Assembly (NCBI GenBank): GCA_964567485.1 | Contig: CAZMMX010000008.1 | Location: 30,604 to 94,603, forward strand | From: UBA1413 sp964567485 | Lineage (GTDB): Bacteria; Bacteroidota; Bacteroidia; Bacteroidales; Prolixibacteraceae | Reading direction: 5' to 3' | DNA length: 64,000 nt | In this document: positions 51,983 through 60,555 of the stretch, piece by piece | How positions within the stretch are numbered: the first letter of the stretch is position 1 | How the letters are laid out: each line of letters opens with the position of its first letter | Translations under genes and position numbers: made by a program | The notes under the pieces: model-generated | Told to the model about the DNA's origin: nothing | What the model saw: the letters and a program-made list of their open reading frames with translations, nothing else | Database searches by the model: none

Positions 51983-52150
51983 CGTCGGGTTTCAAAAACG
52001 GAAGTAAAAGTAATAAAATGGGTCTGTTTTGCGATATCCTCGCAGGAATGATTGGCTCTTCCCCTTGAAAGGTTCGGGTGCGGCGATCATGGCAGGAGCA
52101 ATATCGTTCTCTCCGAAACAGTGCAATATCACAATCCCCGGAATCCTTGG

Positions 52151-52183
52151 TTTGTGGAGCGGGAAAAATGTTTTCTATCTTTG
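52151..52183 (+). promoter_or_regulatory. two-part promoter TTTG-N21-TATCTTTG of the alkylation repair gene
   Basis: TTTG at 52151-52154 and TATCTTTG at 52176-52183 match both elements of the Bacteroidota promoter, 21 bases apart. The ATG at 52204 follows 20 bases later. It rules out the longer open frame that begins at 52078. Confidence 0.75.
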
Positions 52184-52203
52184 TGCTGAAGAAAGGAGAA
52201 AGT

Positions 52204-52887
52204 ATGGAACTATGGATAGACGACCGGGCGACGGAGCAGCAATACAGGGAGCTGTTGCAGAAGATCAGCATGCACCGCAGTGGTGAGGTGGCTGACCAGA
52301 TGAAGCACCGGGGAATCGACTACAAGATGAACTGGGGGGTCAGCCTGACCGACCTGCGGGCCATGGCTGCCGGGGTGCCGTCTTCGCACCTGTTGGCGAT
52401 GAAGCTGTGGAATAAACAGTGGCGGGAGACCATGATTCTGGCCACGCTGACCGATGATCCCACGCAGGTGACCGAGGAGCAGATGGACTATTGGACACAT
52501 AGTTTCACCAACAGCGAGATCGCCGAGCAGGCCTCGGCCAACCTGTGGTGCCATACCCTTTTTGCCTATGCCAAGGCTTTGGAGTGGTGTCGCGGAAAGA
52601 AGCACTTCATACGCTACACGGCGGTTCATCTGGCCGGGCGTTTGGCCATGACCGACAAAAAATCACCCGACGAGATGTTTGAACCCTTTCTGGAAGAGCT
52701 GACGACCCTGGCCAAGGACCCCACGCTGTCACAGGTGATCTCCCGCACCGTGCTGATCATGGCAGGGCGGTCAGAATATCTCCGAAACCTCATTGCGGAG
52801 TGGGCAGAGGAACTGATACAGTCAGAACAGGAAGCCTCCGCGATTATGGCCGGGGAACTGAAGGAGGGACTTCAGTTTGTTGGGTGA
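52204..52887 (+). CDS. DNA alkylation repair enzyme-like HEAT-repeat protein
   Basis: 227 residues from MELWIDDRATEQQ. It fits the AlkC/AlkD-like DNA alkylation repair family (PF08713): a chain of alpha-helical HEAT-like repeats such as LTDLRAMAAGVPSSHLLAMKLWNKQWRETMILATLTDDP. AlkD-type enzymes remove 3- and 7-methylpurines without a nucleotide-flipping pocket. The key residues cannot be placed with certainty here, so it may also be a non-catalytic relative. Start chosen by the promoter just upstream. The next gene, 42 bases on, is a GNAT-like protein. Confidence 0.7.
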   Translation: MELWIDDRATEQQYRELLQKISMHRSGEVADQMKHRGIDYKMNWGVSLTDLRAMAAGVPSSHLLAMKLWNKQWRETMILATLTDDPTQVTEEQMDYWTHSFTNSEIAEQASANLWCHTLFAYAKALEWCRGKKHFIRYTAVHLAGRLAMTDKKSPDEMFEPFLEELTTLAKDPTLSQVISRTVLIMAGRSEYLRNLIAEWAEELIQSEQEASAIMAGELKEGLQFVG

Positions 52888-52929
52888 GGGTATCAAAAAA
52901 AACATTATATTGCCATAAAAACCATCTTT

Positions 52930-54120
52930 ATGCCATTGCTGGAAGTTACCGATAAAAAAACCAAAAGGCTTTTTCACAGGGTTCCTCACCTGATCTATAA
53001 GGATGATCCGCATTGGGCGTGTCCTCTGGAGATGATGGTGGAAAACATCTTTGATCCTTCGCGGAATGCCTCCTTTAAGAATGGGGAGGCGATCAGGTGG
53101 GTCCTCCTGGGGGATCAGGGGCAGCTTCTGGGGAGGATTGCTGCTTTTTACAACCGTGACAAGGCGTTGGTCTATGAGCAGCCCACGGGGGGATGCGGTT
53201 TTTTTGAATGTGTCAACGACTTCTCTGCTGCGGCACTCCTTTTCACGGCTGCCGTGGATTGGCTGAAAGCCCGGGGCATGGAGGCCATGGATGGGCCTGT
53301 GAACTTCGGGGAGAACTATATGAACTGGGGGCTCCTGGTTGATGGGTTCATGCCCCAGGGATTCGGCATGCCCTACAATCCTCCCTATTATGTGGAACTC
53401 TTCGAGCATTTCGGTTTCCGCACCTATTTCCGTCAGTTCAGCTATCACCTCGATATTACGTTGCCCGAACTCCCCGACCGCTTCTGGAAAGTCGCCGAAT
53501 GGGTGGCCCAAAAGCCGCAGTTCAGTTTTCGTCACTTTACCTGGGAGCAGAGCAGCAAATTCGTGGAGGACTTCGCGCATGTCTATGACGAAGCCTGGCG
53601 TTATCATGAGCACTTCAAGCCCCTTGACCGCGATGACTTGCACGGTTTCCTGACATCGTCGAAGATGATGCTGGAAGAGAAATTCATCTGGTTAGCCTAT
53701 CACGAAGAGGAGCCCATTGCCGTATTTGTGATGATTCCCGACATCAACCAGATCCTCAGGCGCCTTAACGGGAAGCTCCATCCCTGGAATCTGCTGAAGC
53801 TGATGTGGTACCGGAAGAGCAAAGTGATCACCCGCACCCGGGGGATCATCATCGGCATCTCCCCGAAGTATCAGCGGTCAGGAATCGAATCGGCGATTTT
53901 CTGGCATCTGCGGCCCATCATGTACACCATGCCGTGGTATAAGGAGATGGAGCTTTCATGGGCCGGCGACTTCAACCCGAAAATCGTGGCCCTTTATGAG
54001 TCGGTAGGCGGAAAGCACATGAAGACCCACCACACCATGCGTTACCTTTTCGACCGTAATAAACCCTTCGTCAGGGCTCCCATTATCGGCCAGAAACAGG
54101 CGGAGGAGATGCCCGCATGA
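52930..54120 (+). CDS. YghO-like GNAT-fold protein of unknown function
   Basis: 396 residues, similar in type to the Bacteroidota group named after E. coli YghO. The C-terminal half carries a GNAT-like acetyltransferase fold: RTRGIIIGISPKYQRSGIESAIFW is placed like the acetyl-CoA pyrophosphate loop (R/Q-x2-G-x-G/A region). The N-terminal half (FFECVNDFSAAALLFTAAVDWLKARGMEAMDGPVNFGENYMNWG) is conserved but of unknown role. It has sometimes been wrongly named a GTP cyclohydrolase, but no cyclohydrolase motif is visible. Neighbours give no clear link to a pathway. Confidence 0.65.
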   Translation: MPLLEVTDKKTKRLFHRVPHLIYKDDPHWACPLEMMVENIFDPSRNASFKNGEAIRWVLLGDQGQLLGRIAAFYNRDKALVYEQPTGGCGFFECVNDFSAAALLFTAAVDWLKARGMEAMDGPVNFGENYMNWGLLVDGFMPQGFGMPYNPPYYVELFEHFGFRTYFRQFSYHLDITLPELPDRFWKVAEWVAQKPQFSFRHFTWEQSSKFVEDFAHVYDEAWRYHEHFKPLDRDDLHGFLTSSKMMLEEKFIWLAYHEEEPIAVFVMIPDINQILRRLNGKLHPWNLLKLMWYRKSKVITRTRGIIIGISPKYQRSGIESAIFWHLRPIMYTMPWYKEMELSWAGDFNPKIVALYESVGGKHMKTHHTMRYLFDRNKPFVRAPIIGQKQAEEMPA

Positions 54121-54226
54121 TGCACGGGAACCCTCTGTACCACAGGAATCACCGGGGTTCTGACATGCGGTAAAAAGCCTGACCTGTTATTTCTTTGTTT
54201 AAATTGAAATAATTCGGGAATCAGGG

Positions 54227-54257
54227 TTTGCAAATTCGGGAACAAATTCTATCTTTG
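54227..54257 (+). promoter_or_regulatory. two-part promoter TTTG-N19-TATCTTTG of rpmE
   Basis: TTTG at 54227-54230 and TATCTTTGCC at 54250 onwards, 19 bases apart, match both promoter elements. The rpmE ATG lies 35 bases after the second box, leaving a leader of about 28 bases. Confidence 0.8.
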
Positions 54258-54292
54258 CCCCCCGTTTAAGGAACTGAAGAAAAATTAAGAAA

Positions 54293-54556
54293 ATGAAAAA
54301 GGGAATACATCCGGCAAGTTACAGAATGGTGGCCTTCAGGGATATGTCGAACGGTCACACATTCATCACCCGGTCAACGGTGCAGAGCAGGGAAAACGTG
54401 GAAATCGACGGTGTTCAGTACCCGTTGGTGAAAATTGAAATCTCGAATACTTCCCATCCGTTTTATACCGGAAAGGTGAAATTGGTAGACACGGCAGGTC
54501 GCGTGGACAAGTTCATGAACCGCTACAAGAACCACATGGAAAAGAGAGGCAAATAG
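54293..54556 (+). CDS. rpmE: 50S ribosomal protein L31, type B
   Basis: 87 residues starting MKKGIHPASYRMVAFRDMS and ending in VDKFMNRYKNHMEKRGK, the pattern of the type B (zinc-independent) L31 with none of the Cys residues of type A. It lies in the large-subunit central protuberance. Single-gene transcript between a clear two-part promoter and a clear terminator. Type B forms replace the zinc-binding form when zinc is scarce in some bacteria; here it may be the only one, as is usual in this phylum. Confidence 0.96.
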   Translation: MKKGIHPASYRMVAFRDMSNGHTFITRSTVQSRENVEIDGVQYPLVKIEISNTSHPFYTGKVKLVDTAGRVDKFMNRYKNHMEKRGK

Positions 54557-54572
54557 TGCTCAACGATATGTT

Positions 54573-54602
54573 AAAAAGCTCCGGAGACGGAGCTTTTTTT
54601 TT
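54573..54602 (+). terminator. rho-independent terminator of rpmE
   Basis: AGCTCCG pairs with CGGAGCT around the loop GAGA, preceded by A5 and followed by nine T. The A run and T run extend the stem, so it could also work in the other direction. Confidence 0.9.
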
Positions 54603-54657
54603 GCCGTTTTCTGCCATAACTGCTCTTTACAGGGCCGGGAGAAGAGAAAAGGGCTCC

Positions 54658-54695
54658 ATGGCACAACAATTGCCATGACATTACACCTGGTGTAA
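54658..54695. promoter_or_regulatory. two inverted repeats upstream of lon
   Basis: ATGGCA-N7-TGCCAT (54658-54676) and TTACACC-T-GGTGTAA (54681-54695), the latter a perfect palindrome around one base, lie between the rpmE terminator and lon. They look like operator sites for a dimeric regulator. No exact TAnnTTTG box is visible between them and lon, so the promoter is not located. Confidence 0.45.
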
Positions 54696-54739
54696 CCGAA
54701 GTGAAAAGCGACATTTTGTCATAAGGAGAGAGGATAGTT

Positions 54740-57193
54740 ATGGGAAATACGAAAACTGGCGGACAGAGGAGTTGGAATTTGTCTGATCTGATCAATAATA
54801 ATGCAGAATTTTACCCCATCATTGCCGATGGTGATGATGAATCCCTGAGGAGTCCTGAGGTTCCCGAGGTGTTACCGGTATTGCCATTGCGGAATACGGT
54901 GCTATTTCCCGGGGTGGTGATACCCATCAGTGTAGGGCGGCAGAAGTCGCTGCGGCTGGTGCAGGATGTTAACCGGGGGAGCAAGATGCTGGGAACGCTG
55001 GCGCAGACCGATCCGCGGATGGATGATCCGGAGCCCGGGGATCTCTACCAGTTGGGAACCGTGGCCGAGATCCTCAAGGTGCTGGAGATGCCCGATGGTT
55101 CCACCACGGTGATCATTCAGGGAAAGCGGCGTTTCCGGGTGGCGGAATTCATCAGTGGGGATCCCTATTTCAAGGCCCGGGTGGAGGTTCTGCACGATGT
55201 GGCTCCTGCTGACAATACCGAATTCAGCGCCATCGTGGGGTCTTTGAAAGATCTGTCGATCAAGATCGCTCATTTTTCGGCCAACGTTCCTCCTGAGGCG
55301 ACCTTTGCCGTCAAGAATATCGAGAATTCCACCTTTCTGATAAATTTCATCTGTTCCAACACCGACATCAGCGTGGAGGAGAAGCAGAAGTTGCTGGAGA
55401 TTGACCATTTGCGTGATCGCGGGGTTCAGGCCATCAGTTACCTGGTGAAGGAGTTACAGATGCTTGAGCTGAAGCACGACATCCAGAAGAAGGTGAAGAC
55501 CGACATCGACAAGCAGCAGAGGGAGTATATGCTGCACCAGCAGATGAAGACCATCCAGGACGAACTGGGAGGCAATCCCGTTGACCAGGAGATCAAACTC
55601 CTCAGGGAGAAAGGATCAGAAAAGCAGTGGAGTGACGAGGTGGCCCGGCATTTTGAGAAAGAGGTAGACAAGCTGGCGCGGCTGAATCCTGCCGCCGGGG
55701 AGTATTCGGTGCAGTTTGGCTATTGCCAGACGCTGCTCGACCTTCCGTGGGATGAAACCACCAGCGACAATTTCGATTTGGAAAATGCGCGTAAGGTCTT
55801 GGATGAGGATCATTTCGGCCTGGAAAAGGTGAAGGAGAGGATCCTCGAGCATTTGGCAGTTCTGAAGTTGAAGAACGACCTGAAGTCCCCCATTCTCTGT
55901 CTTTACGGTCCTCCCGGGGTGGGAAAAACCTCTTTGGGCAAGTCGATTGCCCGTGCCCTGGGCAGGAAATATGTGCGCATGAGCCTGGGGGGTCTCCACG
56001 ATGAGTCGGAGATCAGGGGCCACCGGAAGACTTACATAGGTGCCATGCCGGGGCGTGTTATCCAGAATATCAAAAAGGCCAAGTCCTCGAACCCGGTGTT
56101 TGTGCTGGATGAGATCGACAAGGTCTCGCACCAGTTCCATGGGGATCCTGCCTCGGCCTTGCTCGAGGTGCTCGATCCCGAACAGAATGCCGAATTTCAT
56201 GACAATTATGTGGAGATAGAATACGACCTGAGCCGGGTGATGTTCATCGCCACCGCCAATACGCTGAGTACGATTGCTCAGCCCTTGCGTGACCGTTTGG
56301 AGTTGATCGAGGTCAGCGGTTACCTGGTGGAGGAGAAGGTGGAGATTGCCCGCCGTCATCTGGTGCCCCGGCAGTTGGAGAACCACGGGGTGAAGCCGGA
56401 ACAGCTGGAAATTCCGGCGGAGGTGCTGACCCATATCATTGAGTACTACACCCGGGAGTCGGGGGTTCGCGAACTAGACCAGAAGATTGCCCGTGTGACG
56501 CGCAGGGTGGCCAAGAAAATCGCCTTTGGGGAGAAGTATAATATTAAGGTGACCCTGGAGGATGTCAGGGCTTACCTGGGAATTACCGAATACAACAAGG
56601 AGGCCTACCAGGGCAATGATTTTGCCGGGGTGGTCACCGGACTGGCGTGGACGGCAGCCGGAGGGGAGATTCTCTATGTGGAGAGTAGTCTGAGCAAGGG
56701 GAAGGGGGCCCTGACCCTTACCGGGAACCTGGGGGATGTCATGAAGGAGTCGGCGATGCTGGCCCTGGAATTCCTCAAGAGTCATGCCACGGAACTGGAA
56801 CTGAATCCCGACATTTTTGAGCGGTGGAATGTCCACATGCACGTTCCGGAAGGGGCGATTCCCAAGGACGGGCCCTCGGCGGGGGTCACCATGGTCACCT
56901 CGATGGCCTCGGCGTTTACCCAGAGGAAGGTCAGGGCCGGTGTGGCCATGACCGGGGAGATCACCCTGCGGGGCAAGGTCCTTCCTGTGGGCGGAATCAA
57001 GGAGAAGATCCTGGCCGCCAAGAGAGCAGGCATCAGGGAAATCATTCTTTCTGACGATAACCGGAAAGATCTCGAAGAGATCAAAGCTGCTTACCTGAAA
57101 GGGTTAAAATTCCACTTTGTGAAGACGATTCAGGAAGTGTTGAACTACGCCCTTCTGACGGCAAAGGTGAAAAATCCGCTGCTGATCAGTTGA
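54740..57193 (+). CDS. lon: ATP-dependent protease Lon
   Basis: 817 residues. Lon is a cytosolic hexamer that degrades damaged and regulated proteins. Order: N-terminal substrate domain (about 40-250), coiled-coil, AAA domain with Walker A GPPGVGKT (390-397), then the protease domain with the catalytic dyad Ser713 (in KDGPSAG) and Lys756 (in GGIKEKILAAKRAG). A Shine-Dalgarno-like AAGGAG lies 11 bases before the ATG. Upstream it has two inverted repeats that could bind a heat- or stress-responsive regulator; a CIRCE element is not present. Confidence 0.97.
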   Translation: MGNTKTGGQRSWNLSDLINNNAEFYPIIADGDDESLRSPEVPEVLPVLPLRNTVLFPGVVIPISVGRQKSLRLVQDVNRGSKMLGTLAQTDPRMDDPEPGDLYQLGTVAEILKVLEMPDGSTTVIIQGKRRFRVAEFISGDPYFKARVEVLHDVAPADNTEFSAIVGSLKDLSIKIAHFSANVPPEATFAVKNIENSTFLINFICSNTDISVEEKQKLLEIDHLRDRGVQAISYLVKELQMLELKHDIQKKVKTDIDKQQREYMLHQQMKTIQDELGGNPVDQEIKLLREKGSEKQWSDEVARHFEKEVDKLARLNPAAGEYSVQFGYCQTLLDLPWDETTSDNFDLENARKVLDEDHFGLEKVKERILEHLAVLKLKNDLKSPILCLYGPPGVGKTSLGKSIARALGRKYVRMSLGGLHDESEIRGHRKTYIGAMPGRVIQNIKKAKSSNPVFVLDEIDKVSHQFHGDPASALLEVLDPEQNAEFHDNYVEIEYDLSRVMFIATANTLSTIAQPLRDRLELIEVSGYLVEEKVEIARRHLVPRQLENHGVKPEQLEIPAEVLTHIIEYYTRESGVRELDQKIARVTRRVAKKIAFGEKYNIKVTLEDVRAYLGITEYNKEAYQGNDFAGVVTGLAWTAAGGEILYVESSLSKGKGALTLTGNLGDVMKESAMLALEFLKSHATELELNPDIFERWNVHMHVPEGAIPKDGPSAGVTMVTSMASAFTQRKVRAGVAMTGEITLRGKVLPVGGIKEKILAAKRAGIREIILSDDNRKDLEEIKAAYLKGLKFHFVKTIQEVLNYALLTAKVKNPLLIS

Positions 57194-57540
57194 TTTTGTC
57201 CTTGTTGCCGGTCATTCAGTGAAGTCTGTGCTGTCGGTCGTTGAGTGATGTCTGTGCTGTCGGCCATTGAGTGAAGTCTGTGCTGTCGGTCGTTGAGTGA
57301 AGTCTGTGCTGTCGGTCATTGAGTGCAGTCTGTGCTGTCGGCCAGTGAGTGAAGTTGTTGCCGGTCGTTGAGTGATGTCTGTGTTGTCGGCCATTGAGAG
57401 AAGTCTGTGCTGACGGCCAGGCCGGTCACTTATGACGAGGCACCTGGTTTCCGGGTCAGGACATCGGTATTGTATGGCTATGGTCACCCTGCTGGAGATC
57501 CGCATTTAACGGGTTAGTCAATCAGATGGGGGATTAATAA
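57194..57540. other. gene-free stretch with 26-bp tandem repeats
   Basis: Between lon and the end of the DUF5522 gene (convergent). It is mostly filled by the 26-bp repeat array; the remaining 100 bases up to 57540 show no gene. A minus-strand open frame through the repeats exists only because the array is open. Confidence 0.6.
57204..57428. repeat. imperfect 26-bp tandem repeat array (about 8 copies)
   Basis: Units read TGAAGTCTGTGCTGTCGG-like, followed by TCGTTGAG or CCATTGAG. Clear copies start at 57220, 57246, 57272, 57298, 57324, 57373, with a shortened one at 57350 (23 bases) and degraded ones at each end. The copies sit directly against each other with no unique spacers, so this is not a CRISPR array. 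The alternation of TCG/CCA variants suggests that units were duplicated in pairs. Confidence 0.85.
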
Positions 57541-57741
57541 TCACGGGTTTTTCAGGCGTCTGTTTCCCTTGACGGCCTTTGGCCAGTAGGGGCAGTTGCG
57601 GCATCCGTTGGCGCAGCAGTAGCCCCTGCGTCTGAGGTAATCTTCCGTCATTACGCGGTATCCTTCCGGGGAGAGGGTAAAGTCGACGCCTTCCTTCAGT
57701 TGGTCGCCGCCATAGTCAATATCGTCAGGAAAATCGGCCAT
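57541..57741 (-). CDS. DUF5522 small cysteine-rich protein
   Basis: 66 residues with the cluster GYCCANGCRNCPYWP near the C-terminal half; it carries four cysteines in C-C-x3-C-x2-C spacing that probably bind a metal. Small proteins of this DUF5522 type often lie near other genes of central metabolism in Bacteroidota; function unknown. It is on the strand opposite lon and next to ribBA, in the same direction. Confidence 0.75.
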   Translation of the reverse strand: MADFPDDIDYGGDQLKEGVDFTLSPEGYRVMTEDYLRRRGYCCANGCRNCPYWPKAVKGNRRLKNP

Positions 57742-57827
57742 ATTTTGGTACCGGAGAGTTAACGAGCTATGTAATCTTTAATTTTCGAGGCTGGTCATGG
57801 GACAAGGGGCCACGCGCTGTTGTTATC

Positions 57828-59063
57828 TTAAAACTCCTCTTCGTCGTAGTTGAATCTGCGGAGGGTATGGCCGAGCCTGTCGCGTTTTGTCTTGAGGTAA
57901 CGCTGGTTATAGCGGTTGGGCTGCACTTCGAGGGGGGCTACCCTGACAACGCGGAGGCCGTAGGCTTCGAGGCCCACGCGTTTCACGGGGTTGTTGGTCA
58001 TCAGGATCATGTCGGTGACTCCGAGGTTGCGGAGGATTTGGGCGCCCACGCCATAATCGCGCTCGTCGGCTTTGAATCCCAGATGGATGTTGGCGTCTAC
58101 GGTGTCGAGGCCCTGGTCCTGGAGTTTATAGGCGGCGATCTTGTTGAGCAGTCCGATGCCGCGTCCTTCCTGTTGCATATAGACGATGACACCTTTGCCT
58201 TCCTTTTCGATGGTTTGCATGGCCTGATGGAGCTGTTCTCCGCATTCACAGCGTTGTGATCCGAAGATGTCACCCGTCATGCAAGAAGAGTGCATCCTCA
58301 CGTGAATGGGTTCTCCGGGCTTCCATTCTCCCTTGATCAGGGCCACATGTTCCAGTCCGTTGCTTTTCTGGAGGAAGGGGACGATGTGAAAGTTGCCGTA
58401 TTTGGTGGGGAGTTCCACTTCTTCGCCGCGTTTGATGAGGCTTTCCCTTTGGAGGCGGTAGGCGATCAGGTCCTTGATGGTGACGATATTGACGCCAAAG
58501 CGTGAGGCCAGTTCTGCGAGTTGGGGGAGGCGTGCCATGGTGCCGTCGTCGTTCATCACTTCCACGAGGACTCCCGAGGGATGAAGTCCGGCGAGGCGTG
58601 CCAGGTCCACGGCCGCTTCGGTATGGCCGGCACGACGGAGGACTCCCCGGTTTTTGGCCTTCAGGGGGAAGATATGTCCGGGTCTTCCCAGTTCTTCGGC
58701 ACGGGTGGAAGGGTCGACCAGTGCCTTGATGGTGATGGCCCTGTCGGAAGCGGAAATTCCGGTGGTCACCCCCGGAAGGAGGGCGTCGACCGACACCGTG
58801 AATTGGGTTTCGTGGAATGAGGTGTTCTGTCCGACCATCATATTCAGGTCGAGTTCTTCGCATCGTTTTTCGGTGAGGGCCACGCAGATCAGCCCCCTGC
58901 CGTAGGTGGCCATGAAGTTGATCTTTTCAGGGGTGATCAGTTCCGAGGCAGTGATGAAGTCTCCTTCATTCTCCCTGTCCTCATCGTCGACCACCAGAAC
59001 CATTTTCCCCTCCTTAATGGCTTCAATGGCTTCGGGGATGGTGTTTAAAACTATATCGGGCAT
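57828..59063 (-). CDS. ribBA: bifunctional 3,4-dihydroxy-2-butanone 4-phosphate synthase / GTP cyclohydrolase II
   Basis: 411 residues from MPDIVLNTIPEAI; the open frame begins 9 codons earlier, but those codons overlap the promoter box. RibB half: VVDDEDRENEGDF (conserved acid cluster), GHTEAAVDLARLAGLHPSGVLVE. RibA half: HSSCMTGDIFGSQRCECGEQL (zinc-binding Cys cluster) and MQQEGRGIGLLNKI (GTP-site). Together they make both precursors of riboflavin from ribulose 5-phosphate and GTP. Neither half has lost key residues. No other rib genes are near; the strong two-part promoter suggests a single transcript. I see no FMN riboswitch in the short leader. Confidence 0.96.
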   Translation of the reverse strand: MPDIVLNTIPEAIEAIKEGKMVLVVDDEDRENEGDFITASELITPEKINFMATYGRGLICVALTEKRCEELDLNMMVGQNTSFHETQFTVSVDALLPGVTTGISASDRAITIKALVDPSTRAEELGRPGHIFPLKAKNRGVLRRAGHTEAAVDLARLAGLHPSGVLVEVMNDDGTMARLPQLAELASRFGVNIVTIKDLIAYRLQRESLIKRGEEVELPTKYGNFHIVPFLQKSNGLEHVALIKGEWKPGEPIHVRMHSSCMTGDIFGSQRCECGEQLHQAMQTIEKEGKGVIVYMQQEGRGIGLLNKIAAYKLQDQGLDTVDANIHLGFKADERDYGVGAQILRNLGVTDMILMTNNPVKRVGLEAYGLRVVRVAPLEVQPNRYNQRYLKTKRDRLGHTLRRFNYDEEEF

Positions 59064-59087
59064 GATCTCATGAGTTGTAATCGGGGC

Positions 59088-59119
59088 CAAATATAAGGGA
59101 AATCCCCGTGCAAATCAAA
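59088..59119 (-). promoter_or_regulatory. two-part promoter TTTG-N20-TATATTTG of ribBA
   Basis: Minus strand TTTG (59116-59119 on the plus strand as CAAA) and TATATTTG (59088-59095) 20 bases apart match both promoter elements. It lies about 25 bases before the ATG at 59063, which shows that the 9 extra codons upstream are not translated. Confidence 0.75.
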
Positions 59120-59192
59120 GTAAAAAGGGAATTCGATTCCGGTGAGTGCAGTCCCGCTGGCTCTGTTGCGGGGCGAGCGACCAGCGCCATTT

Positions 59193-59402
59193 GCCATTCG
59201 GGGGGATCAGTTGTCGGCAGCGCGGCGTGATTTTTCCCAGGTGACTTNNNNNNNNNNNNNNNNNNNNNNNNNNNNNNNNNNNNNNNNNNNNNNNNNNNNN
59301 NNNNNNNNNNNNNNNNNNNNNNNNNNNNNNNNNNNNNNNNNNNNNNNGCCATTCGGGGGGATCAGTTGTCGGCAGCGCGGCGTGATTTTTCCCAGGTGAC
59401 TT
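59193..59402. other. assembly gap (100 N, 59248-59347) with duplicated 55-bp flanks
   Basis: Bases 59193-59247 equal 59348-59402. The copy on the right contains the stop codon of the GT2 gene, so the gene itself is whole. The 130 bases between the gap and the ribBA promoter show no other feature. Confidence 0.9.
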
Positions 59403-60555
59403 TCTGGTTGCCTTTGAAATAGCGGCATATCCCCCATACCGAGGCGTAATTGATGGCTACGAAGTAATAAGGGGCGAAGAAGAGTTTCATTTTCAGTTTT
59501 CGGTGTTCCATGTACCAGCCAGCCAGGACCAGGAGGTAGCAGAAGATCTGGAGCCAGAGGACGAGGGTGGGGAAGGAGGGCTGGAGCCAGCTATTTTGGG
59601 AGGCCACCAGGGCGATGTTTGCGGGAAGGAAAAGGAAGAGGAAGAGGGGGGCCACCGACCATCGGAGCACCTTATGGGAGAAGTACTGCCAGCTGAGAAG
59701 GCCGTAGCGGAATGGGTTGAGGAGGTACCCCAGGCGGAACATGGTCTGCACTCCTCCGGCGGCGATTCTGACCTTACGTTTCAGTTCCTCTTTGACATTG
59801 AGGGAGGCCGTCTCTTCGGCATAGGCATGGGGGGTATAGGCGATGTGGTAACCTTTTGCGGCGATGCGGAGGGTGATCATGAAGTCGTCGAGAAGGGTAT
59901 CTTTTTCTACGGGTTCGAAGAGTTCGGTGCGTATGGCGAAGAGTTCTCCCACGCCGCCCACGGCGGTGTTGAGTTCGGCGTCGAGCCGCTTGATCAGCGA
60001 TTCGAATTTCCAGTAAAGGCCTTCGCCTGCTCCTGAGGCGTTGTCGGCGTCTTTGCCGGCGATTCTCTTTTCGCCGGCGACACTTCCGGTGCGGGGATCG
60101 CTGAAACAGGCCACCATATCATTGATGGTGTTTTTGCTCAGCCGGGTGTTGGCATCGGAAAAGATGACAATGGGGGCCCTGACAAAGGCGATGCCCCTGT
60201 TCATGGCGTCGATCTTCCCTTTGCGTTCGGGCTGGTGATACACTTCGATGCCGGGGTATTGGCGCAGTAGGTCGGGAGTGCCGTCGTCGGAGCCGTCGGT
60301 GACCCAGATGTACTGGACTTTTTCGCGGGGATAGTCCAGGGTGAAGGAGTTCTCCACTTTGGTCGCGACATAGTTCTTCTCGTTAAAGGCTGTGACGAAG
60401 AGGCAGACCTCGGGTTCGTAGCCGGGGGTGACGGCGGGTATTCTGGCCTTTCCCAGGGCCTTTTTGGCTGCCACCAGGAGGTAGAGGATTATTCCGTACC
60501 CGGCATAGCTGTATACGAGGACGATGAGCATCAACCAGAAGAGAAAGGCTAGCAT
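59362..60555 (-). CDS. family 2 glycosyltransferase with membrane segments
   Basis: 397 residues. An N-terminal membrane segment (about 3-27), a GT-A domain with VTAFNEKNYV, VTDGSDDGTPD (85-95) and SDANTR (133-138, the DXD-type metal site), LLDDFMI near 215, and three or four C-terminal membrane helices. The QxxRW motif of processive synthases is not clear (RKVRIAAGG occupies that place), so one-sugar transfer is more likely. It overlaps the upstream GT4 gene by 7 bases. A stage in envelope or capsule glycan assembly is likely; the sugar is unknown. Confidence 0.83.
   Translation of the reverse strand: MLAFLFWLMLIVLVYSYAGYGIILYLLVAAKKALGKARIPAVTPGYEPEVCLFVTAFNEKNYVATKVENSFTLDYPREKVQYIWVTDGSDDGTPDLLRQYPGIEVYHQPERKGKIDAMNRGIAFVRAPIVIFSDANTRLSKNTINDMVACFSDPRTGSVAGEKRIAGKDADNASGAGEGLYWKFESLIKRLDAELNTAVGGVGELFAIRTELFEPVEKDTLLDDFMITLRIAAKGYHIAYTPHAYAEETASLNVKEELKRKVRIAAGGVQTMFRLGYLLNPFRYGLLSWQYFSHKVLRWSVAPLFLFLFLPANIALVASQNSWLQPSFPTLVLWLQIFCYLLVLAGWYMEHRKLKMKLFFAPYYFVAINYASVWGICRYFKGNQKVTWEKSRRAADN

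Noticed and set aside
57204..57428. Possible CRISPR array
   Set aside because: Repeats are adjacent with no unique spacers, and no cas genes are present.
57212..57505. 97-codon minus-strand open frame through the 26-bp repeats (TDSTDFTQRP-type peptide)
   Set aside because: It is only the translation of the tandem repeat and has no convincing start or promoter; repeat period is not a multiple of three.
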